The notes beneath the pieces were generated by a model. That model saw only the letters and a list, made by a program, of their open reading frames with translations, did not search any database and was not told the DNA's origin. Of a stretch of 64,000 nt of DNA, positions 16,188 to 25,229 are shown piece by piece. Source of the stretch: JBEVJK01 sp040510195 (GTDB lineage Bacteria; Pseudomonadota; Alphaproteobacteria; Rhizobiales; Rhizobiaceae); contig JBEVJK010000042.1 in the NCBI GenBank assembly GCA_040510195.1, positions 1 through 64,000 on the forward strand, in the 5' to 3' direction. Position 1 is the first letter of the stretch; each line of letters opens with the position of its first letter. The translations under genes were made by a program, and so were the position numbers.

Positions 16188-17432
16188 TCAGTCTGCCGTC
16201 GGGACCAGAAGTTCGACATCGCCCGACAGGCCACGGATGGCGTGTCTCCCAACTGAGCGCAGGGCAGCATCGACGTTTTCCGCCACTGCGGCGGTCAACA
16301 GGACCGGTTCGTCGAGCTGCTTGCAATAGGCTTGCATGCGGCTCGCCACATTGACTGCCGAGCCTATCACCGTGAAATCGAGCCTCTCCAGGCTGCCGAT
16401 GTTGCCGTAGGTCACCTCCCCGAAGTGAAGCGCACAGCCGAAATCGATCGGCTCCAGGCCGCGCATGCCGCGATCCTCGTTGATCGCCGGCAGGCTGCGC
16501 CTTGCGGTCATCGCCGTGTCGAGGGCGCGGCGGCAGGCGCGGCCCGTACCGCCCGCACCGTCTGCCGGGAAGATCGCTAAGACGCCATCGCCCATGAATT
16601 TGATGATGTCGCCTCCATTGCGACGCACGGCTCCGTCAAGGATCTCGAAATAGCTGGACAGCGCAGTCAGGAGCGAGTCCGACGGCCAGCGCTCGGCCTT
16701 CCTGGTGAAATCGCGCAGGTCTGCCAGCAGGATGGCGCATTCGAGACGCCGCACGTCATTGCGCTGGATGACGCCGTCGAGCACATCCCCGCCCGGCGCC
16801 GCGCCGAGATAGGCCCGGAGGACCGCACCGAGCGTCAGCCTCTGCGCCCGCACCTCGAGCGGCGACGCGATCAGCGGCATCCCAGCCCTCATCAGGCCGA
16901 TCGCCTCGTCGCTGAAGCCGGCCGGATGTCTCGTCGCAAAGGTCATGCCCGGCGTCTGGCCGTAGGTGAACGGGATGAGCTCGGAGACCATGTCGCAATA
17001 GCCTTCGTCGGCAAGTTCGCGAAGGATCGGCATCTTCGTCCCACCACCCTTCGATAGGTCGAAGCGGACCGCGGCACCCCTGTCGAGCGCCTCCTGGTAC
17101 GGCGAGACCTGCATCCGCACCGTGTGGTCGAAATCGTGGCTGAGTGGCACCAGCCAGCTGCCGCGTTCGGACGTCCGGAAGTAGTTGTGGCCGGGATAGA
17201 CGGGATGAAGCGTCTTGAACAGGAGGACGCATCGGTCGAGCGGCACGCTGGCTTCGATCAGTCGATTGCAAAGCTCGTCGAAGAGATGCTGCGTATCGAG
17301 GAGACGGGCCGCCGGGCTCGTCAGCCATCTGAGGAAATCGGCGACCCATGGATGATCCGGCGGCGCCGGCGCGACCTCCACCGGTTGCCCGGCATGCCAG
17401 TCGCTCGCCCTTGGTTCGGTTCGAGGAGCCAT
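16188..17432 (-). CDS. Class III adenylate cyclase
   Basis: 414 residues from ATG 17432. The C-terminal half (about 225-410) is a class III cyclase domain: metal-binding Asp238 in LLADLRDFT and Asp282 in FMGDGVLAIF, substrate-selecting Lys278, and the IGSAVNVASR motif carrying the transition-state Asn and Arg. A Ser replaces the usual Asp in that motif, as in IIIb-like enzymes. It should make cAMP from ATP. The N-terminal half (about 30-210) is an uncharacterised sensor-like domain with PVYPGHNYFRTSERGSWLVP and conserved His/Phe residues; it has no membrane span, so input is cytoplasmic. Rhizobia often carry many such cyclases. Confidence 0.88.
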   Translation of the reverse strand: MAPRTEPRASDWHAGQPVEVAPAPPDHPWVADFLRWLTSPAARLLDTQHLFDELCNRLIEASVPLDRCVLLFKTLHPVYPGHNYFRTSERGSWLVPLSHDFDHTVRMQVSPYQEALDRGAAVRFDLSKGGGTKMPILRELADEGYCDMVSELIPFTYGQTPGMTFATRHPAGFSDEAIGLMRAGMPLIASPLEVRAQRLTLGAVLRAYLGAAPGGDVLDGVIQRNDVRRLECAILLADLRDFTRKAERWPSDSLLTALSSYFEILDGAVRRNGGDIIKFMGDGVLAIFPADGAGGTGRACRRALDTAMTARRSLPAINEDRGMRGLEPIDFGCALHFGEVTYGNIGSLERLDFTVIGSAVNVASRMQAYCKQLDEPVLLTAAVAENVDAALRSVGRHAIRGLSGDVELLVPTAD

Positions 17433-17477
17433 GAGGGAAATTCTCGCACCGTTGGCTCGTCAGCGCCAGTTGTACCG

Positions 17478-18947
17478 TCAGGCGGGCTCCTGGCGCCCCG
17501 CAATGCCCTCCGCCAGCAGTTCGGCCAGGATCTGCATCGAGCGCTGTGTGGTTCGATCGTCGGCCGCCGCGAAGCCCATCAGGAGGCCTTGATGCGGCGC
17601 CCGGTGCCGATACTGCAGTGAGAGCGGAGAAACATTCACCCCCCTCGCCTTCGCTGCGCCGGCAATGATGCGGTCGTCGACGGCGTCGCGGAAGATGCCG
17701 GCGAGCTGGATCCCGGAATCGGTCTTGTGAAGGGTCATCCATCGACCGAGCTGGTGGTCGAACTGGTCGATGAAGAACTCGCGTCGCGATGCGTAGATCC
17801 GGCGCATCCGCCGCAGGTGTCGGGTCAGGAAGCCCTGATTGATGAAATCCGCCAGCGCGGCCTGGGTAATCAACGGCGCGAACTGGCCAGTGACGCTCAG
17901 GGCGGCGGTCAGGCTGTCGCGTATGTCCATCGGGACGACCATGTAGCCGAGCCTCATGGCGGGGAAGAGGATCTTGGCAAAGGTCCCGACGAACACCACG
18001 CGCGCATCCGGCGCCAAACCCTGCAACGCCGGGATTGGCTGGCCCTGGAACCGATATTCGCTGTCGTAGTCGTCTTCGACGATCCACGCCTGCCATTCGG
18101 CTGCCAGGCCGATCAGCGTGAGCCGCTGCTCCACGGACATGGTGACGCCGAGCGGATGATGGCAGGAGGGCGTCACGAAGATCGCACGCGGGAGCGTCGA
18201 CGGAGGCGTGAAATCCCAGCCCCGGCCGTCGACTCTGAGCGACGTCAGCTTCGCGCCCGCTGATTCGAAAGCCGCTCGCGCGCCGTAATATCCGGGTTCC
18301 TCGATCCACACCGCGTCGTCTGGGTCGGTCAGGAGCCGTGCCAGGAGATCGAAGGCCGATTGCGCGCCATTGGTCACCACGATCTGTTCGGGCCGGCAGA
18401 CCACGCCTCGCGAAGCCGAAAGGTAGCGCGCCAGCGCTTCGCAGAGCGGCGGGTAGCCTGTCACGTGATAGGTTCCGAAGAGGTCGCCCCGGGCCTGCCT
18501 GGCGCGGCGCGCCAACAGCTTCGACCAGGCGTTGAAGGGGAAATTGTCGGCGTCGGGCAGTCCAGGATGAAACGCCGTCACACCGGGCCTGCCATGATGA
18601 AAAGGCTGTCGGCTGATCGACCGCCCGCGCTCCGACAGGCCGCTTCGGCCGTCCCGGGTCCTGCTGCGCGGCGAGAGATTGTAGTCCGGCAGCTCTCGGA
18701 CCAGCGGACGCATGCCCTGACCGGTCTTGAGGAACCCTTCGAGTGCAAGCTGCTCATAGGCGGCGATGACCGTGTTGCGTCCGATCCCGAGGTCCTTGGA
18801 CAGCGTCCGCGTCGACGGCAGGGCGCAGCCGCTCGGCAGCACCCGCCGCTCCATCAGGTCGCGAAGCTGGCGATAGAGTTGCCGATCGAGGTTCTCGCCC
18901 GCGGCACGGTCAAGCAGGACGTTCTGGACGGGAAAGCTGACGGGCAT
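17478..18947 (-). CDS. MocR-type GntR regulator with aminotransferase domain
   Basis: 489 residues from ATG 18947. Residues 18-85 form a GntR winged helix (LPSTRTLSKDLGIGRNTVIA AYEQL); residues about 120-480 are a fold-type I aminotransferase domain with the PLP-binding Lys325 in FVGTFAKILFPAMRLG and Asp in VEDDYDSEYRF. MocR proteins sense an amino compound or PLP adduct and usually control a divergent operon. Here the divergent operon encodes dehydrogenases, an IolE-like enzyme and a sugar ABC transporter. TGGTTC half-sites lie between (18950-18993). MocR itself was first described in the rhizopine locus of Sinorhizobium meliloti. Confidence 0.92.
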   Translation of the reverse strand: MPVSFPVQNVLLDRAAGENLDRQLYRQLRDLMERRVLPSGCALPSTRTLSKDLGIGRNTVIAAYEQLALEGFLKTGQGMRPLVRELPDYNLSPRSRTRDGRSGLSERGRSISRQPFHHGRPGVTAFHPGLPDADNFPFNAWSKLLARRARQARGDLFGTYHVTGYPPLCEALARYLSASRGVVCRPEQIVVTNGAQSAFDLLARLLTDPDDAVWIEEPGYYGARAAFESAGAKLTSLRVDGRGWDFTPPSTLPRAIFVTPSCHHPLGVTMSVEQRLTLIGLAAEWQAWIVEDDYDSEYRFQGQPIPALQGLAPDARVVFVGTFAKILFPAMRLGYMVVPMDIRDSLTAALSVTGQFAPLITQAALADFINQGFLTRHLRRMRRIYASRREFFIDQFDHQLGRWMTLHKTDSGIQLAGIFRDAVDDRIIAGAAKARGVNVSPLSLQYRHRAPHQGLLMGFAAADDRTTQRSMQILAELLAEGIAGRQEPA

Positions 18948-18949
18948 AG

Positions 18950-18993
18950 TGGTTCCTCAATCTCTATGCCATTTGGTTCTTATCATGGAACCA
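18950..18993. promoter_or_regulatory. Candidate MocR-family operator
   Basis: TGGTTC occurs at 18950-18955 and 18974-18979 as direct copies 24 bases apart, and inverted as GAACCA at 18988-18993. The last two form an inverted pair with an 8-base centre. MocR-family proteins commonly bind direct plus inverted half-sites upstream of a divergent target; the site lies in the 93-base gap between the regulator and its likely target operon. The repeats are seen, the binding is inferred. Confidence 0.5.
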
Positions 18994-19040
18994 GCCTGGC
19001 GCTAGCCTCCTACCGTGCGAGCTGAGGTCGGGGTCTCGGC

Positions 19041-20168
19041 ATGGAGCCCATCAGGATAGGTGTCATTGGTGCTGGCGGCATCGTTCAGGTTGAGCATCTG
19101 CCGAACCTGCTGCGCCTGCCGCGGCTCTTCGATGTCGCCGGTGTCGTCGACCCCTCCGCCAGGACGCGTGGCTTCGTGGCGCAGCGGTACGGCCTGACGA
19201 CCTTCCCCACCGTGGACCAACTGTTCCAGCAACCGCTCGACGCCGTCCTGGTCGCTTCTCCCGACCCGCTTCACAAGGAGCATGTGCTGGCCGGCCTCGG
19301 CAACGGCCTCCACGTCTTCTGCGAAAAGCCGTTGTGCTACTCCAGCGCGGACATCGCCGAATTGATCGCCGCGCGTGATCGGGCCGGCCGCGTCTTGCAG
19401 GTCGGCTACATGAAGCGCTTCGACCCTTCCTACGAGGCGTTGCTGGAGCTGATGCCGGGCAGTTCGGCGACCCTCCGGCAGGTCTCCGTCGAAGTGCACG
19501 ACCCCGATGCCTGGCCGTTCGTTCGCCACCACGAGACGTTCCGAGCCGACGACGTCTCCCCCGAGCTGATCGCCGACACCCGCGAAAAGCAGCGGCAGCA
19601 AGTGGCGCGGGCGGTCCAGCCTTCGCTCGATGCGCTCCGGTTCAAGGGCTTCTGCGGCGCCTACTGCTCCTCGCTGGTTCATGACGTCAACGCGGTGAAC
19701 GGGTTGCTCGATCGTCTTGGCGTCGGCGTCGGCGAAGTGACCGGCGCAGCGCTCTATGCAGGGGGCGATGGCGGCCACGGCAGCGTCAGCCTGAATGACG
19801 ACCAGGCGCTCTGGACGATGAGCCACCTGACGGTTCCGGGGCTCCCCGACTATCGCGAGCGGATCACCCTGTACTTCGATGACAGCCTCGCCGAGCTCGA
19901 ATTTCCCTCCCCCTATCTCAACCATCACCCGACGCGGCTGACGGTCCGGACGGCCGCCGGCGAGCGATTGGCGACCCAGGACATCCGCGCCGGTTTCGAA
20001 GAGGCCTTTGTCGAGGAGCTGAAGGGCTTCTGGTCGGCCGTCACTGGAACCGCGCCCGTGCGCAACACCGCCGAAGACGCCGCCCGCGACATGGACCTGC
20101 TCTGCCGGCTCGCGCGGCACGCGGCGGCTGACTGCGGCGACCGAGGTTCCAAGGGAGACGCTTCGTGA
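19041..20168 (+). CDS. Gfo/Idh/MocA family oxidoreductase (first)
   Basis: 375 residues from ATG 19041. An N-terminal Rossmann fold binds NAD(P) (RIGVIGAGGIVQVEHLPNLL at residues 4-23, then FCEKPLCYSS near 98-107, the family EKP motif whose Lys is catalytic). The C-terminal alpha/beta domain carries SLVHDVNAVNGLL with the conserved Asp and Asn. It should oxidise a hydroxyl on a cyclic polyol or sugar in the cytoplasm. It is the first gene of a six-gene operon and overlaps the next gene by 4 bases. The family name comes from MocA of the rhizopine locus, and this may be a functional counterpart. Confidence 0.88.
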   Translation: MEPIRIGVIGAGGIVQVEHLPNLLRLPRLFDVAGVVDPSARTRGFVAQRYGLTTFPTVDQLFQQPLDAVLVASPDPLHKEHVLAGLGNGLHVFCEKPLCYSSADIAELIAARDRAGRVLQVGYMKRFDPSYEALLELMPGSSATLRQVSVEVHDPDAWPFVRHHETFRADDVSPELIADTREKQRQQVARAVQPSLDALRFKGFCGAYCSSLVHDVNAVNGLLDRLGVGVGEVTGAALYAGGDGGHGSVSLNDDQALWTMSHLTVPGLPDYRERITLYFDDSLAELEFPSPYLNHHPTRLTVRTAAGERLATQDIRAGFEEAFVEELKGFWSAVTGTAPVRNTAEDAARDMDLLCRLARHAAADCGDRGSKGDAS

Positions 20169-21064
20169 CCGTTCGCATCGGCATCAATCCTATCACTTGG
20201 ACGAACGACGACGTTCCGGAGCTGGGCGGCGATACGCCCTTGGAGACCTGTCTGGCGGAAACGCGGCAGGCCGGCTATGCCGGCACCGAGCTCGGCGGCA
20301 AGTTTCCGCGCCAGTCTTCCGTGCTGCGGCCGATCATGGACCGTTTCGGGCTTGCGGTCATCTCCGGGTGGTACGACGGCCGCTGCGCCGAAAAGGAGGT
20401 CGCTGCCGAGATGGACGCGGTCGCCGACCATCTGCAGCTCCTCAAGGATATGGGCTGCAGCCACGTCGTCTATGCCGATACTTCGCTTGGCCGGCATGGC
20501 GCGATCTGGGGGCCGATCTCCCAGCGGCCGGTGCTGGGGGCGAACGACTGGCCCGCTTATGGCCGCAAGCTCACCGAGCTCGCCGAGCGGATGGCGGATT
20601 TCGGCGTCCGTATGGCCTTTCATCATCACATGGGCACGATCGTGGAGACCGATGAGGAGGTCGGCCTGCTCATGCGGCATACGGGGCCGGCGGTGGGCCT
20701 CCTCTACGATACCGGCCACTCCGTCTTCGCCGGCGGCGACCCGCTTTCCCTGGTCAAGGAGCACGTATCGCGCGTCGTCCATGTGCACTGCAAGGATGCC
20801 CGCCGGCCGATCCTCGACAGGGCGCGTCGCGAGGATATGAGCTTCATGCATGCCGTGCTGGAAGGCATCTTCACCGTCCCGGGTGACGGGTTCATAGACT
20901 ATCCGTCGATCCTTCGCGTGCTGGCCGACAACGGCTACCAAGGTTGGCTTGTCGTCGAGGCCGAGCAGGATCCCCGCAAGGCGCATCCGCTGACCTACGC
21001 GACGATGGGGTTCGAGAACCTGTCCCGCATGGCAAGGGAGGCAGGTTTCACTGTTATGGACTAA
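20165..21064 (+). CDS. iolE: Myo-inosose-2 dehydratase / MocC-like TIM-barrel protein
   Basis: 299 residues from GTG 20165 (GTGA overlap with the previous stop). The sequence follows IolE: GINPITWTNDDVPELGGDTP at residues 6-25, AGYAGTELGGKFPR, VISGWYDG, the His pair MAFHHHMGT, LLYDTGHSVFAGGD, VHVHCKDAR and VVEAEQDP, which supply metal ligands of the xylose-isomerase-like barrel. IolE removes water from scyllo-inosose. In rhizopine catabolism the relative is MocC, so the substrate could be an inosose made from an inositol or inosamine. No other iol genes (iolB, C, D, G) are in the window. Confidence 0.85.
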   Translation: MTVRIGINPITWTNDDVPELGGDTPLETCLAETRQAGYAGTELGGKFPRQSSVLRPIMDRFGLAVISGWYDGRCAEKEVAAEMDAVADHLQLLKDMGCSHVVYADTSLGRHGAIWGPISQRPVLGANDWPAYGRKLTELAERMADFGVRMAFHHHMGTIVETDEEVGLLMRHTGPAVGLLYDTGHSVFAGGDPLSLVKEHVSRVVHVHCKDARRPILDRARREDMSFMHAVLEGIFTVPGDGFIDYPSILRVLADNGYQGWLVVEAEQDPRKAHPLTYATMGFENLSRMAREAGFTVMD

Positions 21065-21109
21065 GGGCGAGATCCGCCTTGTTGGAACTGAAAAAAGAGG
21101 AGGGAAACC

Positions 21110-22060
21110 ATGCTGCTTTCAGGAATGCTTCGACCGATGCTCGGCATTGCCGCGGCCTTGACGGTCCTTTCGGCCTCCGCGGCGTTCGCGGCCGACGAGA
21201 CGCGCGTCGTCTTCGTCACCCACGGGCAGAGTGGCGATCCATATTGGTCGGTGGTCAAGAATGGTATGGACGACGCCGCCAAGACGCTCGGCGTGAAGGC
21301 AGAATATCTCTCGCCCGAGACCTTCGACATGGCCAAGATGGCGCAGATGATCGACGCGGTCGCGGCCTCCAAGCCTGACGGGCTGGTGGTTTCGATCCCC
21401 GACGCTGCCGCGCTGTCCGAGCCGGTCAAGAACGCCGTCGCCGCCGGGCTTCCCGTCATCGTCGTCGACTCGGGCGGCTCCAAGCTCACCCATGATCTCG
21501 GCGGGCTGCTCTTCATGGGCCAGGACGAGTTCCAGGCCGGCGTGATGGCAGGCGAGAAGACCAAGGCGGCCGGCGTGACCAAGGCCGTCTGCGTCAACCA
21601 CGAGGTCGGCAATTCGAGCCTTGACGATCGCTGCGCCGGCTTCGCCAAGGGCCTCGGCGTCGACGTTCCCGTCATGAACGGCGTCATCGATCCGACCGAG
21701 ATGAAGAACCGCGTGGTCGCCTACATGACCGCCCATCCCGATGTCGAGTTCGTGCTGGCGGTCGGTGCCAGCGGGGCCGAGCCCATGCTGGCGGCGCTCG
21801 ACGAAATGGGCCTTTCCGGCAAGGTCAAGACCGGCACCTTCGACCTTTCGCCGACCATTCTGCAGGCAACCGTCGACGGCAAGATGGAGTGGGGCATCGA
21901 CGCCCAGCAATATGCGATGGGCTACATCCCCGTCGTCATGTTCGACCTGTGGAAGAAATACAAGATCGTGCCGATTGCCGACTACCCCACGGGACCCGGC
22001 TTCGTCACCAAGGATGCGGCGACGTCCGTCATCGAGCTCGCCAAGCAGGGCAAGCGATAG
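21110..22060 (+). CDS. Sugar-type ABC transporter periplasmic binding protein
   Basis: 316 residues from ATG 21110 with GAGGAGGGAAACC upstream. Residues 1-28 are a signal peptide ending SAAFAADE. The mature part is a type I periplasmic-binding fold of the ribose/galactose class: RVVFVTHGQSGDPYWSVVKN at 31-50, PDGLVVSIPDAAAL, GLPVIVVDSGGS, VCVNHEVGNSSLDDRCAGF and IDAQQYAMGYIPVV. It would capture a sugar or cyclitol. In the rhizopine locus the equivalent gene is mocB. The permease and ATPase follow directly. Confidence 0.9.
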   Translation: MLLSGMLRPMLGIAAALTVLSASAAFAADETRVVFVTHGQSGDPYWSVVKNGMDDAAKTLGVKAEYLSPETFDMAKMAQMIDAVAASKPDGLVVSIPDAAALSEPVKNAVAAGLPVIVVDSGGSKLTHDLGGLLFMGQDEFQAGVMAGEKTKAAGVTKAVCVNHEVGNSSLDDRCAGFAKGLGVDVPVMNGVIDPTEMKNRVVAYMTAHPDVEFVLAVGASGAEPMLAALDEMGLSGKVKTGTFDLSPTILQATVDGKMEWGIDAQQYAMGYIPVVMFDLWKKYKIVPIADYPTGPGFVTKDAATSVIELAKQGKR

Positions 22061-22118
22061 TCTAAGCTCTACGGCCGGACCGGTCGGGCCGGCCGTCAAG
22101 TCTTGAGCGGAGCGTGCC

Positions 22119-23218
22119 ATGGATTCCCGCTTGAACGACGAACGCGTGCGAAAGGTCTCGCTGCTGAGCAGCCTGCTCAGCAGGCCCGAGCTCGGCGCGG
22201 TGGCCGGAACCGTCCTGGTGTTCGTCTTCTTCGCCGTCACGGCCGGCGGCAGCGGCCTGTTCAGCGCCAAGGGCATCGTCAACTTCCTCGAAGTGTCGGC
22301 TCAGCTCGGTATCCTGGCGGCGCCGGTGGCGCTCCTGATGATCGCCGGCGAGTTCGATCTCTCTGTGGGCTCGATGATTGGCTTCGCCGGTATTCTCATC
22401 GCTATCCCCGCTGTCTTCTGGGGCTGGCCGATCTGGCTGTCGATCGTCTTTGCCTTCGTGGTTTGCGGGGCCATCGGCGCGCTCAACGGGCTCGCCGTGG
22501 TACGCACCGGGCTGCCGTCCTTCATCGTGACGCTGGGCAGCCTGTTCATGCTGCGCGGTCTGACGCTCGGCGTCACCCGCGGCATCTCTGGGCGGACCCA
22601 GGTGTCCGGCGTCCACGCGTTGGCGGTCGACGATCCTCTCAACAGCCTCTTTTCCGGCACCGTCCTCGACGGTCTCGTGGCGTGGCTCGCCGAACTCGGC
22701 GTGGTCGGCAAGCGCGCCGACGGGCTCCCGGCCATCCAGGGCATCCCGGTATCGATCGTGTGGTGGATCGCCCTAACGCTGTTCTGCACGTGGCTTTTGA
22801 CGCGAACGCGGTTCGGCAACTGGATCTTCGCGTCCGGTGGCGACGCCGCCGCAGCGCGCAACCTCGGCGTCCCCGTAGCGCGCACCAAGATCCTGCTCTT
22901 CGCCTTTACCGCCTTGGCCGCGACGCTGTTCGCCGCGATTCAGGTGCTGGTCACCGGCTCGGCCGACACGCTCCGCGGCACCCAGAAGGAGTTCGAGGCG
23001 ATCATCGCCGTCGTCATCGGAGGCACCTTGCTGACCGGCGGCTATGGCTCCGCCGTCGGCGCCATGTTCGGAGCGCTGATCTTCGGCGTCGTCCAGATGG
23101 GGATCTTCTACACCGGCATCGACACCGACTGGTTCAAGTTGTTCATGGGCGCCATGATGGTGATTGCCGTGCTGTTCAACTCCTATGTGCGGAACCGGGC
23201 CATGGGGAGCCGCCGGGC

Positions 23219-23222
<4 letters not shown>
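22119..23222 (+). CDS. Sugar ABC transporter permease (RbsC/FrcC type)
   Basis: 367 residues from ATG 22119. About ten membrane spans; the family motif LLMIAGEFDLSVGSMIGFAG lies near residues 79-98 and the coupling region GDAAAARNLGVPVARTK near 243-259. It forms the inner-membrane channel for the binding protein at 21110 and the ATPase that follows with an ATGA overlap. An insert (residues about 165-205) between spans contains a LPAIQGIPVSIV stretch, usual for this branch. Confidence 0.92.
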
Positions 23223-24013
<791 letters not shown>

Positions 24014-24016
24014 ACC

Positions 24017-25144
24017 ATGCAGCGCATCGGCGTCGGATTGATCGGCACGGGGTTCATGGGCAAGTGTCACGCCATGGCCTATGGGTCTGTGAAGGCGGTG
24101 TTCGGCGATGTCCCGGTCGTCGAGCGCGTCTCGCTCTGCGACGTGGAGCCCGGGCGCGCCGCACGATGCGCTGCCGAATTAGGGTTCGCGGGATCGACGA
24201 CGCAATGGCGCGATCTGCTCTCGAACCCGGACATCGATCTGATCTCCGTCACCTCCCCCAACGGCCTGCATCGCGAAATGGCAGTGGCTGCGCTCGAGGC
24301 GGGCAAGCACGTATGGTGCGAGAAGCCGATGGCGCTCACGCTTGCCGACGCCGAGGCGATGGCGAAGGCGGCCGCGGTCGCCAGCGGACAGGCAACGGCC
24401 TTGGGCTACGGCTATCTGCGCAATCCGGCGCTGCAGTTCGCCCGGTCCCTGATCGTCGAGGGCGCCATCGGCGACTGCTTCGATTTCCGCGGCAGCGTCG
24501 ACGAAGACTACATGGCCGACCCCGAATTGCCGTGGTCCTGGCGCCTCTCCGCCAAGGAAGCGGGGCTGGGCGCGCTCGCCGACCTGACGGTCCACCTGGT
24601 CTCGCTGGCGCAGGAGCTTATGGGCGATATCGACAGCCTGTGCGCGACGGTCGACACCGTCCATCGGGAGCGCCCCGTCCCGGGCACCAAAGCCGTGGCG
24701 CCGGTGGAGAACGACGACGTCGCCCACGCGCTCGTGCGGTTCTCGTCGGGCGCCCGCGGCGTGCTCACATCCAGTAGGATCGCCCACGGGCGCAAGAACG
24801 GCCTGAAGGTCGAGGTCCATGGCACGAAAGGGATGCTGTGGCTGGACAATGAGCGCATGAACGAGCTCAACGTCTACATCGCGGATGGACCGACCGATCG
24901 GCGCGGCTTCCGGCGCATCCTGTCGTCGCCGCAGCACCCGGCCTACGGCGATTTCTGTCCAGCGCCCGGGCACGGCCTTGGCTTCAACGAGCTCAAGGTC
25001 GTCGAGCTCAGGGAACTGCTTCATGCGATCCAGGGTCAACGGTCGGAATCCGTCGATTTCGCGCGCGGGCTGGGCATCGAGCGCGTCATCCATGCTTTCG
25101 TCGAGTCGTCCGAGTCCCGCCGCTGGGTGCACATTGACGGGTAG
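24017..25144 (+). CDS. Gfo/Idh/MocA family oxidoreductase (second)
   Basis: 375 residues from ATG 24017. Rossmann motif RIGVGLIGTGFMGKCHAMAY at residues 3-22, then EAGKHVWCEKPMALTLADAE with the catalytic EKP, and a C-terminal domain with LGALADLTVHLVSLAQELMG supplying the conserved Asp/His. It differs clearly from the first dehydrogenase of the operon, so the two probably act on different steps, for instance oxidation and later reduction or epimerisation of a keto-inositol. Last gene of the operon; 85 bases separate it from the next unit. Confidence 0.88.
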   Translation: MQRIGVGLIGTGFMGKCHAMAYGSVKAVFGDVPVVERVSLCDVEPGRAARCAAELGFAGSTTQWRDLLSNPDIDLISVTSPNGLHREMAVAALEAGKHVWCEKPMALTLADAEAMAKAAAVASGQATALGYGYLRNPALQFARSLIVEGAIGDCFDFRGSVDEDYMADPELPWSWRLSAKEAGLGALADLTVHLVSLAQELMGDIDSLCATVDTVHRERPVPGTKAVAPVENDDVAHALVRFSSGARGVLTSSRIAHGRKNGLKVEVHGTKGMLWLDNERMNELNVYIADGPTDRRGFRRILSSPQHPAYGDFCPAPGHGLGFNELKVVELRELLHAIQGQRSESVDFARGLGIERVIHAFVESSESRRWVHIDG

Positions 25145-25229
25145 GCTGCCGCGTGGCTTCAAGGCCACCACGCTCGACACGGCTGCGATTTGGTTCGATA
25201 GTACGACGCCCTGAACCGGAGGAGACGTG

